Assembly (NCBI GenBank): GCA_045805505.1 | Contig: JBJMLA010000141.1 | Coordinates: 1-64,000, forward strand | From: BP-464 sp045805505 | GTDB lineage: Bacteria; Actinomycetota; Thermoleophilia; Solirubrobacterales; Solirubrobacteraceae | Length of the DNA stretch: 64,000 bases | Reading direction: 5' to 3' | Shown here: positions 23,806 to 32,119 of the stretch, piece by piece | Position numbering within the stretch: position 1 is the first letter of the stretch | Layout of the letters: every line of letters starts with the position of its first letter | Notes under the pieces: generated by a model | What the model was told of the DNA's origin: nothing | What the model saw: the letters and a program-made list of their open reading frames with translations, nothing else | Databases searched by the model: none | Position numbers and translations under genes: made by a program

Positions 23806-24903
23806 CTAGAGATCGATCTCGACTTCGCCGTCCGGAGCGGTCACGCAGGTGCGCACCATCTCCCCTTCCTGCCCCTCGATCTCCCCCGTGCGGAGATCGC
23901 GTACTCGTCCGACGCGCAGGCGGCCCACGCAGGTGTGGCAGATGCCCATCCGGCAGCCGAACGGCAGCTCGGCTCCGGCGCGCTCGCCGCCGACGAGGAT
24001 CGAGACGCCCGGGTCGCACTGCGCCTCGGTGTCGGTGACGCGGAAGCGGACCGTGCCGCCGCCGACGTCCTCGGTGCCCTCGCCGATCGTCGGCTGGAAG
24101 CGCTCGGTGTGGAGCCGCTCGGCCTCGGCCTCGAGGTCCCAGTGCTCCTCCATCGCGTCGATCATGTCGCGAGGGCCCGAGAGGAACGCCTCGCGATCGC
24201 GCCAGTCGGGCACCAGCTCGTCGAGATGCGCGGTCTTGACCCGGCCCTTCTCCTTGGAGTGATGCTCGTGGAGCGTGTAGGCCCGGGCGCGCTCGTGCAT
24301 CGCCCGCAGGTGCTCGCCGAAGATCATGTCCTCCGGCGTGCGGGCGCCGTGGATGTGGAACACGTCGCCGTCGTAGCCGCGCCGCTCGAGCTCGCGCAGA
24401 TGGCTCCAGATCGGCGTGATGCCCGAGCCGGCGCTGATCATCAGCAGCTTGTCGGGCAGCGGGTCGGGCAGCGTGAACTGGCCCTCGACCTCGCCGAGGA
24501 AGAGGGTCGAGCCGACTGGCATGTCGTCGACGAAGAACGGCGAGAGCTTGCCGCCCTCGGTGCGCTTGACGGTGACGCTGAGAAAGCCCTCGGGGTGCTC
24601 GGGGTCGGCGGTGATCGTGTAGGCGCGCCAGTGCCGGATGCCGTCGATCTCGACGCCGAGGCGCAGGTACTGCCCCGCCTGGTGCCCGGGCCAGTCGAAG
24701 GTCGGGCGGATCACGATCGTCGTCGCGTCGGCCGTCTCGGGCTGCTTGCGCACGACCGTCCCGGTCAGCTCGCGCGTCGACCAGCGCGGATCGAGCAGGG
24801 CCAGGTAGTCGTCTGCGGGCAGCGGGTTGGTCAGCGCGCGCGCCACGCCGAGCAGGCGCTTGCGCAACGGATGCAGCTGGGGCTCAGCGGCTTTCTCGAC
24901 CAC
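23806..24903 (-). CDS. Ferredoxin-NADP reductase-type electron donor with 2Fe-2S domain
   Basis: A 365-residue protein starting at GTG 24903. Its FAD domain (about 45-150) has RAYTITADPEHPEG (RxYS/T-like FAD motif). The NAD(P) domain (about 150-265) has LLMISAGSGITPI and ending FLSGPRDMID. The C-terminal plant-type ferredoxin domain has cluster ligands C317, C322, C325 and C353. It supplies electrons from NAD(P)H to the desaturase encoded immediately downstream. Confidence 0.95.
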   Translation of the reverse strand: MVEKAAEPQLHPLRKRLLGVARALTNPLPADDYLALLDPRWSTRELTGTVVRKQPETADATTIVIRPTFDWPGHQAGQYLRLGVEIDGIRHWRAYTITADPEHPEGFLSVTVKRTEGGKLSPFFVDDMPVGSTLFLGEVEGQFTLPDPLPDKLLMISAGSGITPIWSHLRELERRGYDGDVFHIHGARTPEDMIFGEHLRAMHERARAYTLHEHHSKEKGRVKTAHLDELVPDWRDREAFLSGPRDMIDAMEEHWDLEAEAERLHTERFQPTIGEGTEDVGGGTVRFRVTDTEAQCDPGVSILVGGERAGAELPFGCRMGICHTCVGRLRVGRVRDLRTGEIEGQEGEMVRTCVTAPDGEVEIDL

Positions 24904-24930
24904 GCCGCTCTCCTCTCCTCGCCGAACGAA

Positions 24931-24953
24931 GCAACACTGCCCTGCACTGTTGC
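24931..24953. promoter_or_regulatory. Candidate operator in divergent region
   Basis: Inverted repeat GCAACA (24931-24936) and TGTTGC (24948-24953), 11-base spacer, in the 82-base region between the reductase-desaturase operon and the divergent membrane gene. No regulator gene is adjacent, so the binder is unknown. Confidence 0.35.
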
Positions 24954-24985
24954 ACGAATCGCCCGCGGGGGTAGACAGCCACCCG

Positions 24986-25966
24986 ATGGGCCGTCACCTG
25001 GAAGGCCACCGCCGGCATCTCCTCATCGCCCTGGGGACCGCGCTGCTCCTCCAGCTGGCCTTCGTCACGTGCTACGTCGTGGCGCTCAGCCACCCCAAGC
25101 CGCACGAGATCCCGGTGGCCGTCGTCGGCGCCGGCCCGTCCACCGGCACGCTGATCGAGCGGCTCGAGGGCCGGGTGGGCAGCGCGCTGGACGTGCGCAG
25201 CGCGCCGACGCTGGGCGCCGCCCGCGAGGCGATCGACGATCAGGACATCTACGCGGCGATCGTCCCCGGCGGCGAGAAGACGACGCTCTACACGGCCGGC
25301 GCCGCGGGCGCGACGATCGCCCGGGTCTTCGAACGCGAGGCGCCGGTGGTGGCCCGCGCGCTCGGCCAGCACCTCGAGACGGTCGACCTCAAGCCGCTGC
25401 CCGCCAAGGACCCCAACGGCCTGGTCGTCTTCTACCTCGCGCTGGGCTGCGTGATCTACGGCCACATCGGGGCGCTGCTCGCCGCGCAGGCGGCTCCGGT
25501 TCCGCCGCGCATCCGCGTCGCCGCGCTGGGCAGCTTCTCGCTGGCCAGCGGGCTCCTGCTCTCGCTGCTGGTCTGCGACGTCCTCGACGCGCTGCCGACG
25601 CCGTTCTACGTCGTCGCCGGAATCGCCGCGCTGACGATCTTCACCGCCACGCTCATCACCACGTCGCTGCTGCACGTGATCCGGCCGCTGGCCATGCCGC
25701 TCGCAGTGCTGATCCTGGTCATCTTGGGCAACAGCGGCTCGGGCGGCGCGGTCGCCCCCGACCTGCTGCCGGGGTTCTTCCGCTTCACGGGCCACTGGCT
25801 GCCGCCCGGCGCCGCGGTCACGGCACTGCGCGACACGGCCTACTTCCCGGGCCACGAGCACGTCCGGTCGTTCCTCGTGCTCGGCGCCTGGGCCCTGACA
25901 GCCCTGGTGATCCTGCTGTGGCACGACCTCCCCCGGGGCCGGCGGCCCCGGGGGAAGACGGCCTGA
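24986..25966 (+). CDS. ABC-2/DUF3533-like membrane protein
   Basis: A 326-residue protein from ATG 24986. One N-terminal helix (LLIALGTALLLQLAFVTCYVVAL) is followed by an extracytoplasmic domain of about 120 residues (IPVAVVGAGPSTGTLIERLEG, AREAIDDQDIYAAIVPGGEKTTLYTAGAAG). Five or so helices follow, ending in a short Arg-rich tail. This matches YhgE/Pip and DUF3533 proteins of the ABC-2 superfamily. No ATPase partner is adjacent. Its final codons contain a perfect 11-bp GC palindrome. Confidence 0.83.
   Translation: MGRHLEGHRRHLLIALGTALLLQLAFVTCYVVALSHPKPHEIPVAVVGAGPSTGTLIERLEGRVGSALDVRSAPTLGAAREAIDDQDIYAAIVPGGEKTTLYTAGAAGATIARVFEREAPVVARALGQHLETVDLKPLPAKDPNGLVVFYLALGCVIYGHIGALLAAQAAPVPPRIRVAALGSFSLASGLLLSLLVCDVLDALPTPFYVVAGIAALTIFTATLITTSLLHVIRPLAMPLAVLILVILGNSGSGGAVAPDLLPGFFRFTGHWLPPGAAVTALRDTAYFPGHEHVRSFLVLGAWALTALVILLWHDLPRGRRPRGKTA
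25930..25954. terminator. Perfect 11-bp GC hairpin in the last codons
   Basis: Arms CCCCCGGGGCC (25930-25940) and GGCCCCGGGGG (25944-25954) with a GGC loop. The hairpin sits inside the last codons of the membrane gene, just before the convergent dppA stop at 25970. There is no T tract; it could be a strong convergent transcription block. Confidence 0.5.
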
Positions 25967-25969
25967 GGC

Positions 25970-27679
25970 CTACTTGACGAAGCCGGTGTTCTTCAGCCGG
26001 CGCGTCATGAAGCCGAACGAGCCGAAGTTGGCCAGGTTCGACTTGGTCGCGGTGATCTGCGGACGCTGGTACATGATCAGCGAGTGGACTTCCTCCCAGA
26101 CCTTCGCGTCGGCCTGGTTGAGCAGCTCACGCGACTTGTCGGTGTCGAACGTCGCGTTGGCCTGCTTCATCAGGTCGTCGATCTCCGGTGACCCGACGCG
26201 CGCGAAGTTCTGGCGGAAGTTCTCGCCCGTCGGCTGCTGGTAGATCGACGTCGACGACGAGATCGGGTACGGCGTCCCGAGCCACGAGAACGGCGTGATC
26301 TCGTAGTTGGCCGGGATGACGTACTTGTCGAAGAAGTCGTCGCTCGGCACCGTGACGATGTCGAGGTTGACGCCGATGTCCTTGAGCATCGCCTGCGTCA
26401 GCTCGCCCTCCTGCTTGGACGTCGGCACGCCGCTCGGGATGACGAACCGCAGCTTGAGCTGCTTGCCGTCCTTGGCGTAGAACTGGCCGTCCATCTTCCA
26501 GCCGTCCTCCTCGAGGAGCTTCTTGGCTCCCTCCGGGTCGTACTGGCCGAGGTCGCCGGTGTTGTCCTGGTAGCCGACCTGCGTGTTGACGAAGAAATGG
26601 TTGTCCATCGTCTCCGCCTTCCAGTCACCCAGACCGGTCAGGTCGGACTTGGCGATCGCCGCGCGGTTGATCCCCTTGGCGATGGCCTGCCGGACCTTGA
26701 GGTCAGACAGCGGCGGCTTGCTGCCGTTGATCGTGAAGTGGCGGAAGTCCGGGCCGCCGGCCTCGTGCACGGTCGCGCCCTGCGCGCCGCTGGTGCGCTT
26801 GTAGGCGCTCGGGTCCGGGCCGACGTCGACCACGTCGACCTCGCCGTTGACGAACGCGTTGGTGCCCGCCGAGATCTCCAGCGCGCGGTAGACGATCTTG
26901 TCGAGCTTGGCCGGGTCGCCCCACCAGTCGGGGTTCTTGACCACGGTGATCGTCTTGGCCGTCTTGTCGATCTTGTCGAGCTTGAACGGGCCGGCGGTCA
27001 CCGGGATCTGCTTGAAGTAGCCCTTGTTGAAGTGCTCAGGGGTGTCCTGGTACTTCGCGGGATACAGCGGCGTGAACAGCGCGTTCCACTCGGCGAACGG
27101 CTTGGCGAAGACGATCTTGACGCCGTAGTCGCCACCGTTGGCGGTCACGCTCTTGATCTGGTCATAGCCCGTGGAGCTGGCGATCTGGAACTTCGGGTTC
27201 GACCCGTTGAGCGCCTTCCACTGGGTGATGTAGTCGTTGGCGGTGATCGGCGTGCCGTCGGACCACTTGGCCTTCTCGTTGAGCGTCAGCTCGATCGTCT
27301 CGGGCTTGTCGCTGGTCACCTCGGCCTTCGTGATGAAGTCGGGATCAGGCGTGACGTTGGCCTTCTCGTCGGCGATGAACGGCTGCGGGATGACCGCGTC
27401 GATCACGTCGAGCGTGGTGGCCTCGGGGCCGTTGACCTGGTTGTAGTTCCACTGGGTCGAGAACTGGTCGACGGCCCAGCGCATGACGCCGCCTTCCTTG
27501 ACGTTGTCGCGGGGCTGGGCGTTGATGTCGAGCGCGGTGGAGGCCTTGCTCTCCCCGGACGAGCCGGTGTCCGAAGACCCGCCCCCGCCACTGGAGTTGT
27601 CGCTGCCTCCGCAGGCCCCGACGGCCAGGGCGGCCGAGGCGAGCGCCGCCAGGGCGCCGATGCGGTTGAGCTTGTACAT
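25970..27679 (-). CDS. dppA: Peptide ABC transporter substrate-binding lipoprotein
   Basis: A 569-residue SBP_bac_5 protein. The lipobox is in ALAVGACGGSDNSSGG, with the Cys near residue 24. The domain follows with VIPQPFIADEKANVTPDPDFITKAEVTSDKPETIELTLNEKAKWSDGTPITANDY (the SDG-P-TAxD motif) and ISAGTNAFVNGEVDVVDVGP. It is exported and lipid-anchored and captures oligopeptides or similar for the permeases encoded upstream. Shine-Dalgarno GAGGAG lies at 27684-27689. Its position last in the operon is less common than first, and may favour separate expression. Confidence 0.94.
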   Translation of the reverse strand: MYKLNRIGALAALASAALAVGACGGSDNSSGGGGSSDTGSSGESKASTALDINAQPRDNVKEGGVMRWAVDQFSTQWNYNQVNGPEATTLDVIDAVIPQPFIADEKANVTPDPDFITKAEVTSDKPETIELTLNEKAKWSDGTPITANDYITQWKALNGSNPKFQIASSTGYDQIKSVTANGGDYGVKIVFAKPFAEWNALFTPLYPAKYQDTPEHFNKGYFKQIPVTAGPFKLDKIDKTAKTITVVKNPDWWGDPAKLDKIVYRALEISAGTNAFVNGEVDVVDVGPDPSAYKRTSGAQGATVHEAGGPDFRHFTINGSKPPLSDLKVRQAIAKGINRAAIAKSDLTGLGDWKAETMDNHFFVNTQVGYQDNTGDLGQYDPEGAKKLLEEDGWKMDGQFYAKDGKQLKLRFVIPSGVPTSKQEGELTQAMLKDIGVNLDIVTVPSDDFFDKYVIPANYEITPFSWLGTPYPISSSTSIYQQPTGENFRQNFARVGSPEIDDLMKQANATFDTDKSRELLNQADAKVWEEVHSLIMYQRPQITATKSNLANFGSFGFMTRRLKNTGFVK

Positions 27680-27711
27680 GCTGCTCCTCGATTCGTTGGT
27701 GATGACTGCTC

Positions 27712-29793
27712 TCACTGCTGGATGACGTCGACGCGTTCGGCGTAGTGACACGCCGCGCGGTGGTCGTCGCCCACCCCGTTCAGGGGCGGGTGCTGGGCGA
27801 TGCACAGCTCGCGCTGCTCGTCGCTCAGCTCGTTGGCGAACTTCTGGCATCGCGTACGGAAGAGACACCCCGCCGGCGGATCGGCCGGGCTCGGCAGATC
27901 GCCCTCCAGGACGATCCGCTTGCGCGACCGCTCCTTGCGCGGGTCGGGAAGGGGGATGGCCGACAGCAGCGCCTGGGTGTAGGGGTGCCCGGGCGCGCTG
28001 TAGACGCCGTCGACCTCGCCGATCTCGGCGATCCGCCCCAGGTACATGACCGCGACGCGATCGGCGATGTGGCGGACGACCGACAGGTCGTGCGCGACGA
28101 ACAGGTAGGACAGCCCGAGACGGGCGCGCAGGTCCTCGAGCAGGTTGACGACGCCGGCCTGGATCGAGACGTCGAGCGCGGAGACCGGCTCGTCGAGCAC
28201 CAGCAGCCGCGGCTCGAGCGCCAGCGCCCGGGCGATGGCGACGCGCTGGCGCTGACCACCCGAGAACTGCTGGGGATAGCGCGACGAGTGCTCGGGATTG
28301 AGGCCGACGAGCCGCAGCAGCTCGCGGGTGCGCTCGGCGATCTTGGCCTTCGCGTAGCCGTGGGTGACCATCGGCTCGGCGATGAGATCGGAGACCGGCA
28401 ACCGCGGGTCCAGCGACGCGAGCGGATCCTGAAAGACCACGCTGAGGTCGCGGCGCAGCTCGCGGCGCTTGGCCTTGTCGAGCTCGCCGGTGTCGTGGCC
28501 GAGGACCACGACCCGGCCGTCGTCGGGTGCGGTGAGCTCGAGGACCTCGAGCAGCGTCGTGGTCTTGCCGCAGCCCGACTCGCCGACGAGCCCCAGCACC
28601 TCGCCCTCGCGGATGTCGAAGCTGATGCCGTCGACGGCCTTGACCGTCCCGACCTGGCGCTTGAAGATCGCGCCCTTCAGCAGCGGGAAGTGGCGCTTGA
28701 CGTTCTCGATCTCGAGCACCGCGGGGCGTTCCTCGCGCGGGATCCGCGTGGCGGCGGCCTCGGCGATGTCGGGCAGCGGGTACACGTCGAGCGGCGTGAG
28801 TGCGTTGTCCTCGATGTGCTCCATGCGGTGACACGCGCCGCGGTGGCCGGGCTGGTGCGGAGTGGGCACGGCGCGCAGCGCCGGCTCGGTCTCGCGGCAC
28901 ACGTCGACGGCCAGCGGGCAGCGCGGCGAGAACGGGCACACGTCGGGCAGGCCGATCAGCGACGGCGGCGAGCCCTCGATCGGCACCAGCGGGCGGTCGC
29001 CGGACTCGTCGATGCGCGGGATCGCCCCGAGCAGGCCCATCGTGTAGGGCATGCGCGGCTGGTAGTAGACCTCCTCGACCGTCCCGGTCTCCACCAGCCG
29101 GCCGGCGTACATGACGGCGACCCGGTCGGCGAAGCCGGCGACGACGCTGAGGTCGTGGGTGATCAGGACCATCGCCGCGCCGGTCGCCTCGCGCGCGGTG
29201 CGCAGCGCCTCGAGGACCTGGGCCTGGATGGTCACGTCGAGGGCCGTCGTCGGCTCGTCGGCGATGATCACGTCCGGGTCGTTGGCGATCGCCATGGCGA
29301 TCATCACCCGCTGGCGCATGCCGCCGGAGAACTCGTGCGGGTAGGCCGAGGCGCGCCGGCGCGCCTCGGGGATGCCGACGATGTCGAGCAGCTCGACGGC
29401 GCGGTCCAGCGCCGCCTGCTTGGTGACGTCGTTGTGCACGCGGATCGTCTCGGCGACCTGGTCGCCGATGGAGTAGACGGGCGTCAGCGCCGACAGCGGA
29501 TCCTGGAAGACCATCGAGATGCGCTTGCCGCGCAGCCGTGAGAGCTCGCGATCGCCGAGCCCGGTCAGCTCCTGGCCCCCGAGCAGGACGGAACCCCCGA
29601 CGGTGGCCGTCGGAGGCAGCAGCCCCATCACGGCCAGCGACGTCGCCGACTTGCCCGAGCCCGACTCGCCGACGATGCCGAGCACCTCTCCGGGCGCGAG
29701 CTCGAAGTCGATGCCGCGCACGGCGTGCACGTCGCCGCCACCGGTGCGGAACGTCACGGAGAGGTCGGCGACCTGGAGGATCGGCTCGGCCAT
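27712..29793 (-). CDS. Fused oligopeptide ABC ATPase (DppD-DppF in one chain)
   Basis: A 693-residue cytoplasmic protein with two complete ABC domains. The first has Walker A GESGSGKSA (42-50), signature FSGGMRQRV and Walker B VIIADEPTTALD. The second (about 360-690) has GESGCGKTT, FSGGQRQRVAIARAL and LLVLDEPVSALD. Each is followed by the oligopeptide-transporter C-terminal region (VCPFSPRCPLAVDVC; CLFRTRCQKFANELSDEQRELC) with paired cysteines. The ATG overlaps the permease stop (TGATG). One polypeptide replaces the usual DppD and DppF subunits. Confidence 0.95.
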   Translation of the reverse strand: MAEPILQVADLSVTFRTGGGDVHAVRGIDFELAPGEVLGIVGESGSGKSATSLAVMGLLPPTATVGGSVLLGGQELTGLGDRELSRLRGKRISMVFQDPLSALTPVYSIGDQVAETIRVHNDVTKQAALDRAVELLDIVGIPEARRRASAYPHEFSGGMRQRVMIAMAIANDPDVIIADEPTTALDVTIQAQVLEALRTAREATGAAMVLITHDLSVVAGFADRVAVMYAGRLVETGTVEEVYYQPRMPYTMGLLGAIPRIDESGDRPLVPIEGSPPSLIGLPDVCPFSPRCPLAVDVCRETEPALRAVPTPHQPGHRGACHRMEHIEDNALTPLDVYPLPDIAEAAATRIPREERPAVLEIENVKRHFPLLKGAIFKRQVGTVKAVDGISFDIREGEVLGLVGESGCGKTTTLLEVLELTAPDDGRVVVLGHDTGELDKAKRRELRRDLSVVFQDPLASLDPRLPVSDLIAEPMVTHGYAKAKIAERTRELLRLVGLNPEHSSRYPQQFSGGQRQRVAIARALALEPRLLVLDEPVSALDVSIQAGVVNLLEDLRARLGLSYLFVAHDLSVVRHIADRVAVMYLGRIAEIGEVDGVYSAPGHPYTQALLSAIPLPDPRKERSRKRIVLEGDLPSPADPPAGCLFRTRCQKFANELSDEQRELCIAQHPPLNGVGDDHRAACHYAERVDVIQQ

Positions 29794-30719
29794 CAGTCGC
29801 CGGACCTCGAGGTGGGATCGAGCGCGTCGCGCAGGCCGTCGCCGACGAGGTTGACGCACAGGACGAAGACGACCAGCAGCCCGGCGGCGAACCAGAACAG
29901 CCACGGGTAGGTCGTGGCGTCGCCGGTGCCGTCGGCGATCAGCGTGCCGAGCGAGACGTCGGGAGGCTGCACGCCGAAGCCGAAGTACGAGAGCCCGGCC
30001 TCGGAGATGATCGCAGCGCTGACGTTGATCGTCGCGTCGACGATCAGCAGGGACGAGATGTTGGGGAGGATGTGGCGGAAGATGATCCGCGGCGTCGAGA
30101 CGCCCATGTAGCGCGCCGCCAGCACGTACTCGCGCTCGCGCAGGGAGATCGTCAGCCCGCGCACGATCCGCGCGGTGAGCATCCACAGGAACGCCGCCAG
30201 CAGGATCACGAAGACCAGCCACGTCTTGCCGCGGAAGGTCGGCGAGAGGATGGCGATGATCAGGAAGGACGGCAGGACGAGCAGCAGGTCGACGAACCAC
30301 ATGAGGATCCGGTCGGGCCAGCCGCCCACGTAGCCCGCGAAGGCGCCGACGAGCGCGGACAGCCCGGTCGAGATCAGCGCGACGAGCAGGCCGATGATCA
30401 GCGACTTCTGCATCCCGCGCAGCGTCAGGTCATAGACGTCGCCGCCGGTCTGCGTCGTGCCGAACCAGTGCGACCCCGACGGCCCGGTGCGGAAGGCCTC
30501 GAAGTCGTGGTCGGTGTAGTCGTAGGCGTTGAGGTGCGGGCCGACGAAGGCCAGCAGGAACAGCAGCACGACGCCGACGAGCCCGGCGACGGCCAGGCGC
30601 TTGCGCAGGAAGCGGCGCAGCAGCAGCCGCAGCCGCGTGCTGATCTCCGCCTCCGACGACGGGATGCCGCCCTCGTCGCCGAGGACCACGTTGAGCGACT
30701 CTCCGGCGGGCATCGTCAC
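29793..30719 (-). CDS. dppC: Peptide ABC transporter permease, DppC type
   Basis: A 308-residue inner-membrane protein with N-terminal OppC_N (LRRFLRKRLAVAGLVGVVLLFLLAFVGPHL), about six helices and the EAA loop (EYVLAARYMGVSTPRIIFRHILPN) that contacts the ATPase. It ends DGLRDALDPTSR, typical of DppC. The start is GTG 30719 or ATG 30713; both are close to the upstream stop. Confidence 0.94.
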   Translation of the reverse strand: MTMPAGESLNVVLGDEGGIPSSEAEISTRLRLLLRRFLRKRLAVAGLVGVVLLFLLAFVGPHLNAYDYTDHDFEAFRTGPSGSHWFGTTQTGGDVYDLTLRGMQKSLIIGLLVALISTGLSALVGAFAGYVGGWPDRILMWFVDLLLVLPSFLIIAILSPTFRGKTWLVFVILLAAFLWMLTARIVRGLTISLREREYVLAARYMGVSTPRIIFRHILPNISSLLIVDATINVSAAIISEAGLSYFGFGVQPPDVSLGTLIADGTGDATTYPWLFWFAAGLLVVFVLCVNLVGDGLRDALDPTSRSGD

Positions 30720-30720
30720 G

Positions 30721-31704
30721 TCAGTCCACCCGGATCCGCGGGTCGAGCAGCGCGTAGAAGACGTCGGAGAGCAGGCCGGCGACGAGGATCAGCACCGCGG
30801 TGAAGCAGCTCACCGCCGCGACGGCGTTGATGTCGTTCTTCTGGATCGACTGCACGAGCCACTCGCCCATCCCGTGCCAGCCGAAGATCGTCTCGACGAA
30901 CACGCCGCCGACGAGGACCAGGCCGAAGGAGTAGGCGAACAGCGTTGCCGAGGGGATCAGCGCGGTGCGCAGCGCGTGCTTGATCAGCGCCGTGCGCCGC
31001 GGCAGGCCCTTGGCCTGCGCGGTGCGGACGTAGTCCGAGCCGAGGACGTCGAGCATCGCGCTGCGCTGGTAGCGGCTGAACAGCGCCATCTCGCCGAGGA
31101 CCAGCGTCATCGTCGGCACGATCAGGTGCTGCACGCGGTCGCCGAGATGGCTGAAGAAGCCGCCCTCGAGCCCGGGGGTGAACTCGCCGGTGTACTGGAA
31201 GAACTGGCTGTTGGTGGCGTGGTTGAAGCGGATGGCGAGGATCTCGAGCAGCACCGCGAGCACGAACACGGGCGTCGAGAGCAGCACGAACGACAGGAAC
31301 GTCACGACATGGTCGGAGACCTTGTACTGGCGGATCGCCCCCCACGCCCCGGCCAGCACGCCGAAGATCGCGCCGAGGATCGTGCCGATGGTCAGCAGCC
31401 GCAGGCTGACCCCGATCCGCCGGCCCATCTCCTCGTTGACCGAGTCGCCCTCCCACGTCTTGCCGAAGTCGCCGTGCGCCAGGCCGCTGACCCAATGCGT
31501 GTAGCGCTCGAGCACCGGGACCTTGTCGTTGATGTTGGCCTCGTCGAGGCGCTGATCGACCACGGCCTCCGACGGCCGCGGGTTGCGGCCCTCGTAGTTG
31601 GCGCGCGGCTGGAGCGTGAGCCCGGCGAGGATGTAGGCCACCGACGTCGCGATCGCCACCAGGATCAGCGAGTTGACCAGCCTCCGGAGGAGGAACTTCC
31701 CCAA
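30721..31704 (-). CDS. dppB: Peptide ABC transporter permease, DppB type
   Basis: A 327-residue permease: FLLRRLVNSLILVAIATSVAYIL, then a periplasmic loop, GDFGKTWEGDSVNEEMGRRIGVSLRLL and the EAA loop (DYVRTAQAKGLPRRTALIKHALRTALIP). It ends SDVFYALLDPRIRVD. With DppC it forms the channel. The gene begins 4 bases after the cupin gene and heads the transporter part of the operon. Confidence 0.94.
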   Translation of the reverse strand: MGKFLLRRLVNSLILVAIATSVAYILAGLTLQPRANYEGRNPRPSEAVVDQRLDEANINDKVPVLERYTHWVSGLAHGDFGKTWEGDSVNEEMGRRIGVSLRLLTIGTILGAIFGVLAGAWGAIRQYKVSDHVVTFLSFVLLSTPVFVLAVLLEILAIRFNHATNSQFFQYTGEFTPGLEGGFFSHLGDRVQHLIVPTMTLVLGEMALFSRYQRSAMLDVLGSDYVRTAQAKGLPRRTALIKHALRTALIPSATLFAYSFGLVLVGGVFVETIFGWHGMGEWLVQSIQKNDINAVAAVSCFTAVLILVAGLLSDVFYALLDPRIRVD

Positions 31705-31708
31705 GGCG

Positions 31709-32107
31709 TCAGGCCTGGTCCGTCCACCAGTTCGGCTGCATCTCGCCGTCGCCGTCCGGCGGCCGATCGGAGCCGATGGCCACGATCTCCACGCCGTCGG
31801 GACCCGACTCGAACGCGCGCATGACGCTGGGCGCGACCCGCAGGACGTCGCCCTGCTTGACCTCGACGATGTCGTCGTCGAGCTTGAAGCGGCCCGAGCC
31901 GGCCACGATCACGTAGGCCTCCTCCTGCACGCTGTGCTTGTGGCCGAAGGGCGTGCGGAAGTCCGGCGCGACCTTGAAGAAGCTGACGCCGAGATGCTCG
32001 GAGTCGAGGTGCTGGCGCAGGAAGCGCGACTCGAGCTGCGGCGAGAGGCCATGGCTGGCCGCCATGTCCTCGGCGTCGGAGAAGTTGACCAGGGTGTAAT
32101 CCGGCAT
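31709..32107 (-). CDS. Small cupin protein leading the peptide transporter operon
   Basis: A 132-residue single cupin domain with a metal-site motif HKHSVQEEAYVIVAGSG (H56, H58, E62 or E63) and the second motif DVLRVAPSVMRAFESG, where the usual His is missing. It might be a small-molecule sensor or isomerase. It is separated from dppB by 4 bases, so it is co-transcribed. A TAGGTT box is 6 bases before the ATG, partly inside the neighbour's stop codon. Confidence 0.85.
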   Translation of the reverse strand: MPDYTLVNFSDAEDMAASHGLSPQLESRFLRQHLDSEHLGVSFFKVAPDFRTPFGHKHSVQEEAYVIVAGSGRFKLDDDIVEVKQGDVLRVAPSVMRAFESGPDGVEIVAIGSDRPPDGDGEMQPNWWTDQA

Positions 32108-32113
32108 GCCTGG

Positions 32114-32119
32114 AACCTA
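32114..32119 (-). promoter_or_regulatory. -10-like box TAGGTT before cupin-dpp operon
   Basis: Minus-strand TAGGTT ends 6 bases before the ATG at 32107. Its first three bases are the TAG stop of the upstream gene. Confidence 0.38.

Noticed and set aside
26597..29541. Long plus-strand frames opposite the peptide transporter genes
   Set aside because: The minus strand encodes a clear binding protein and ATPase; plus frames are Val/Asp/Arg-rich shadows.
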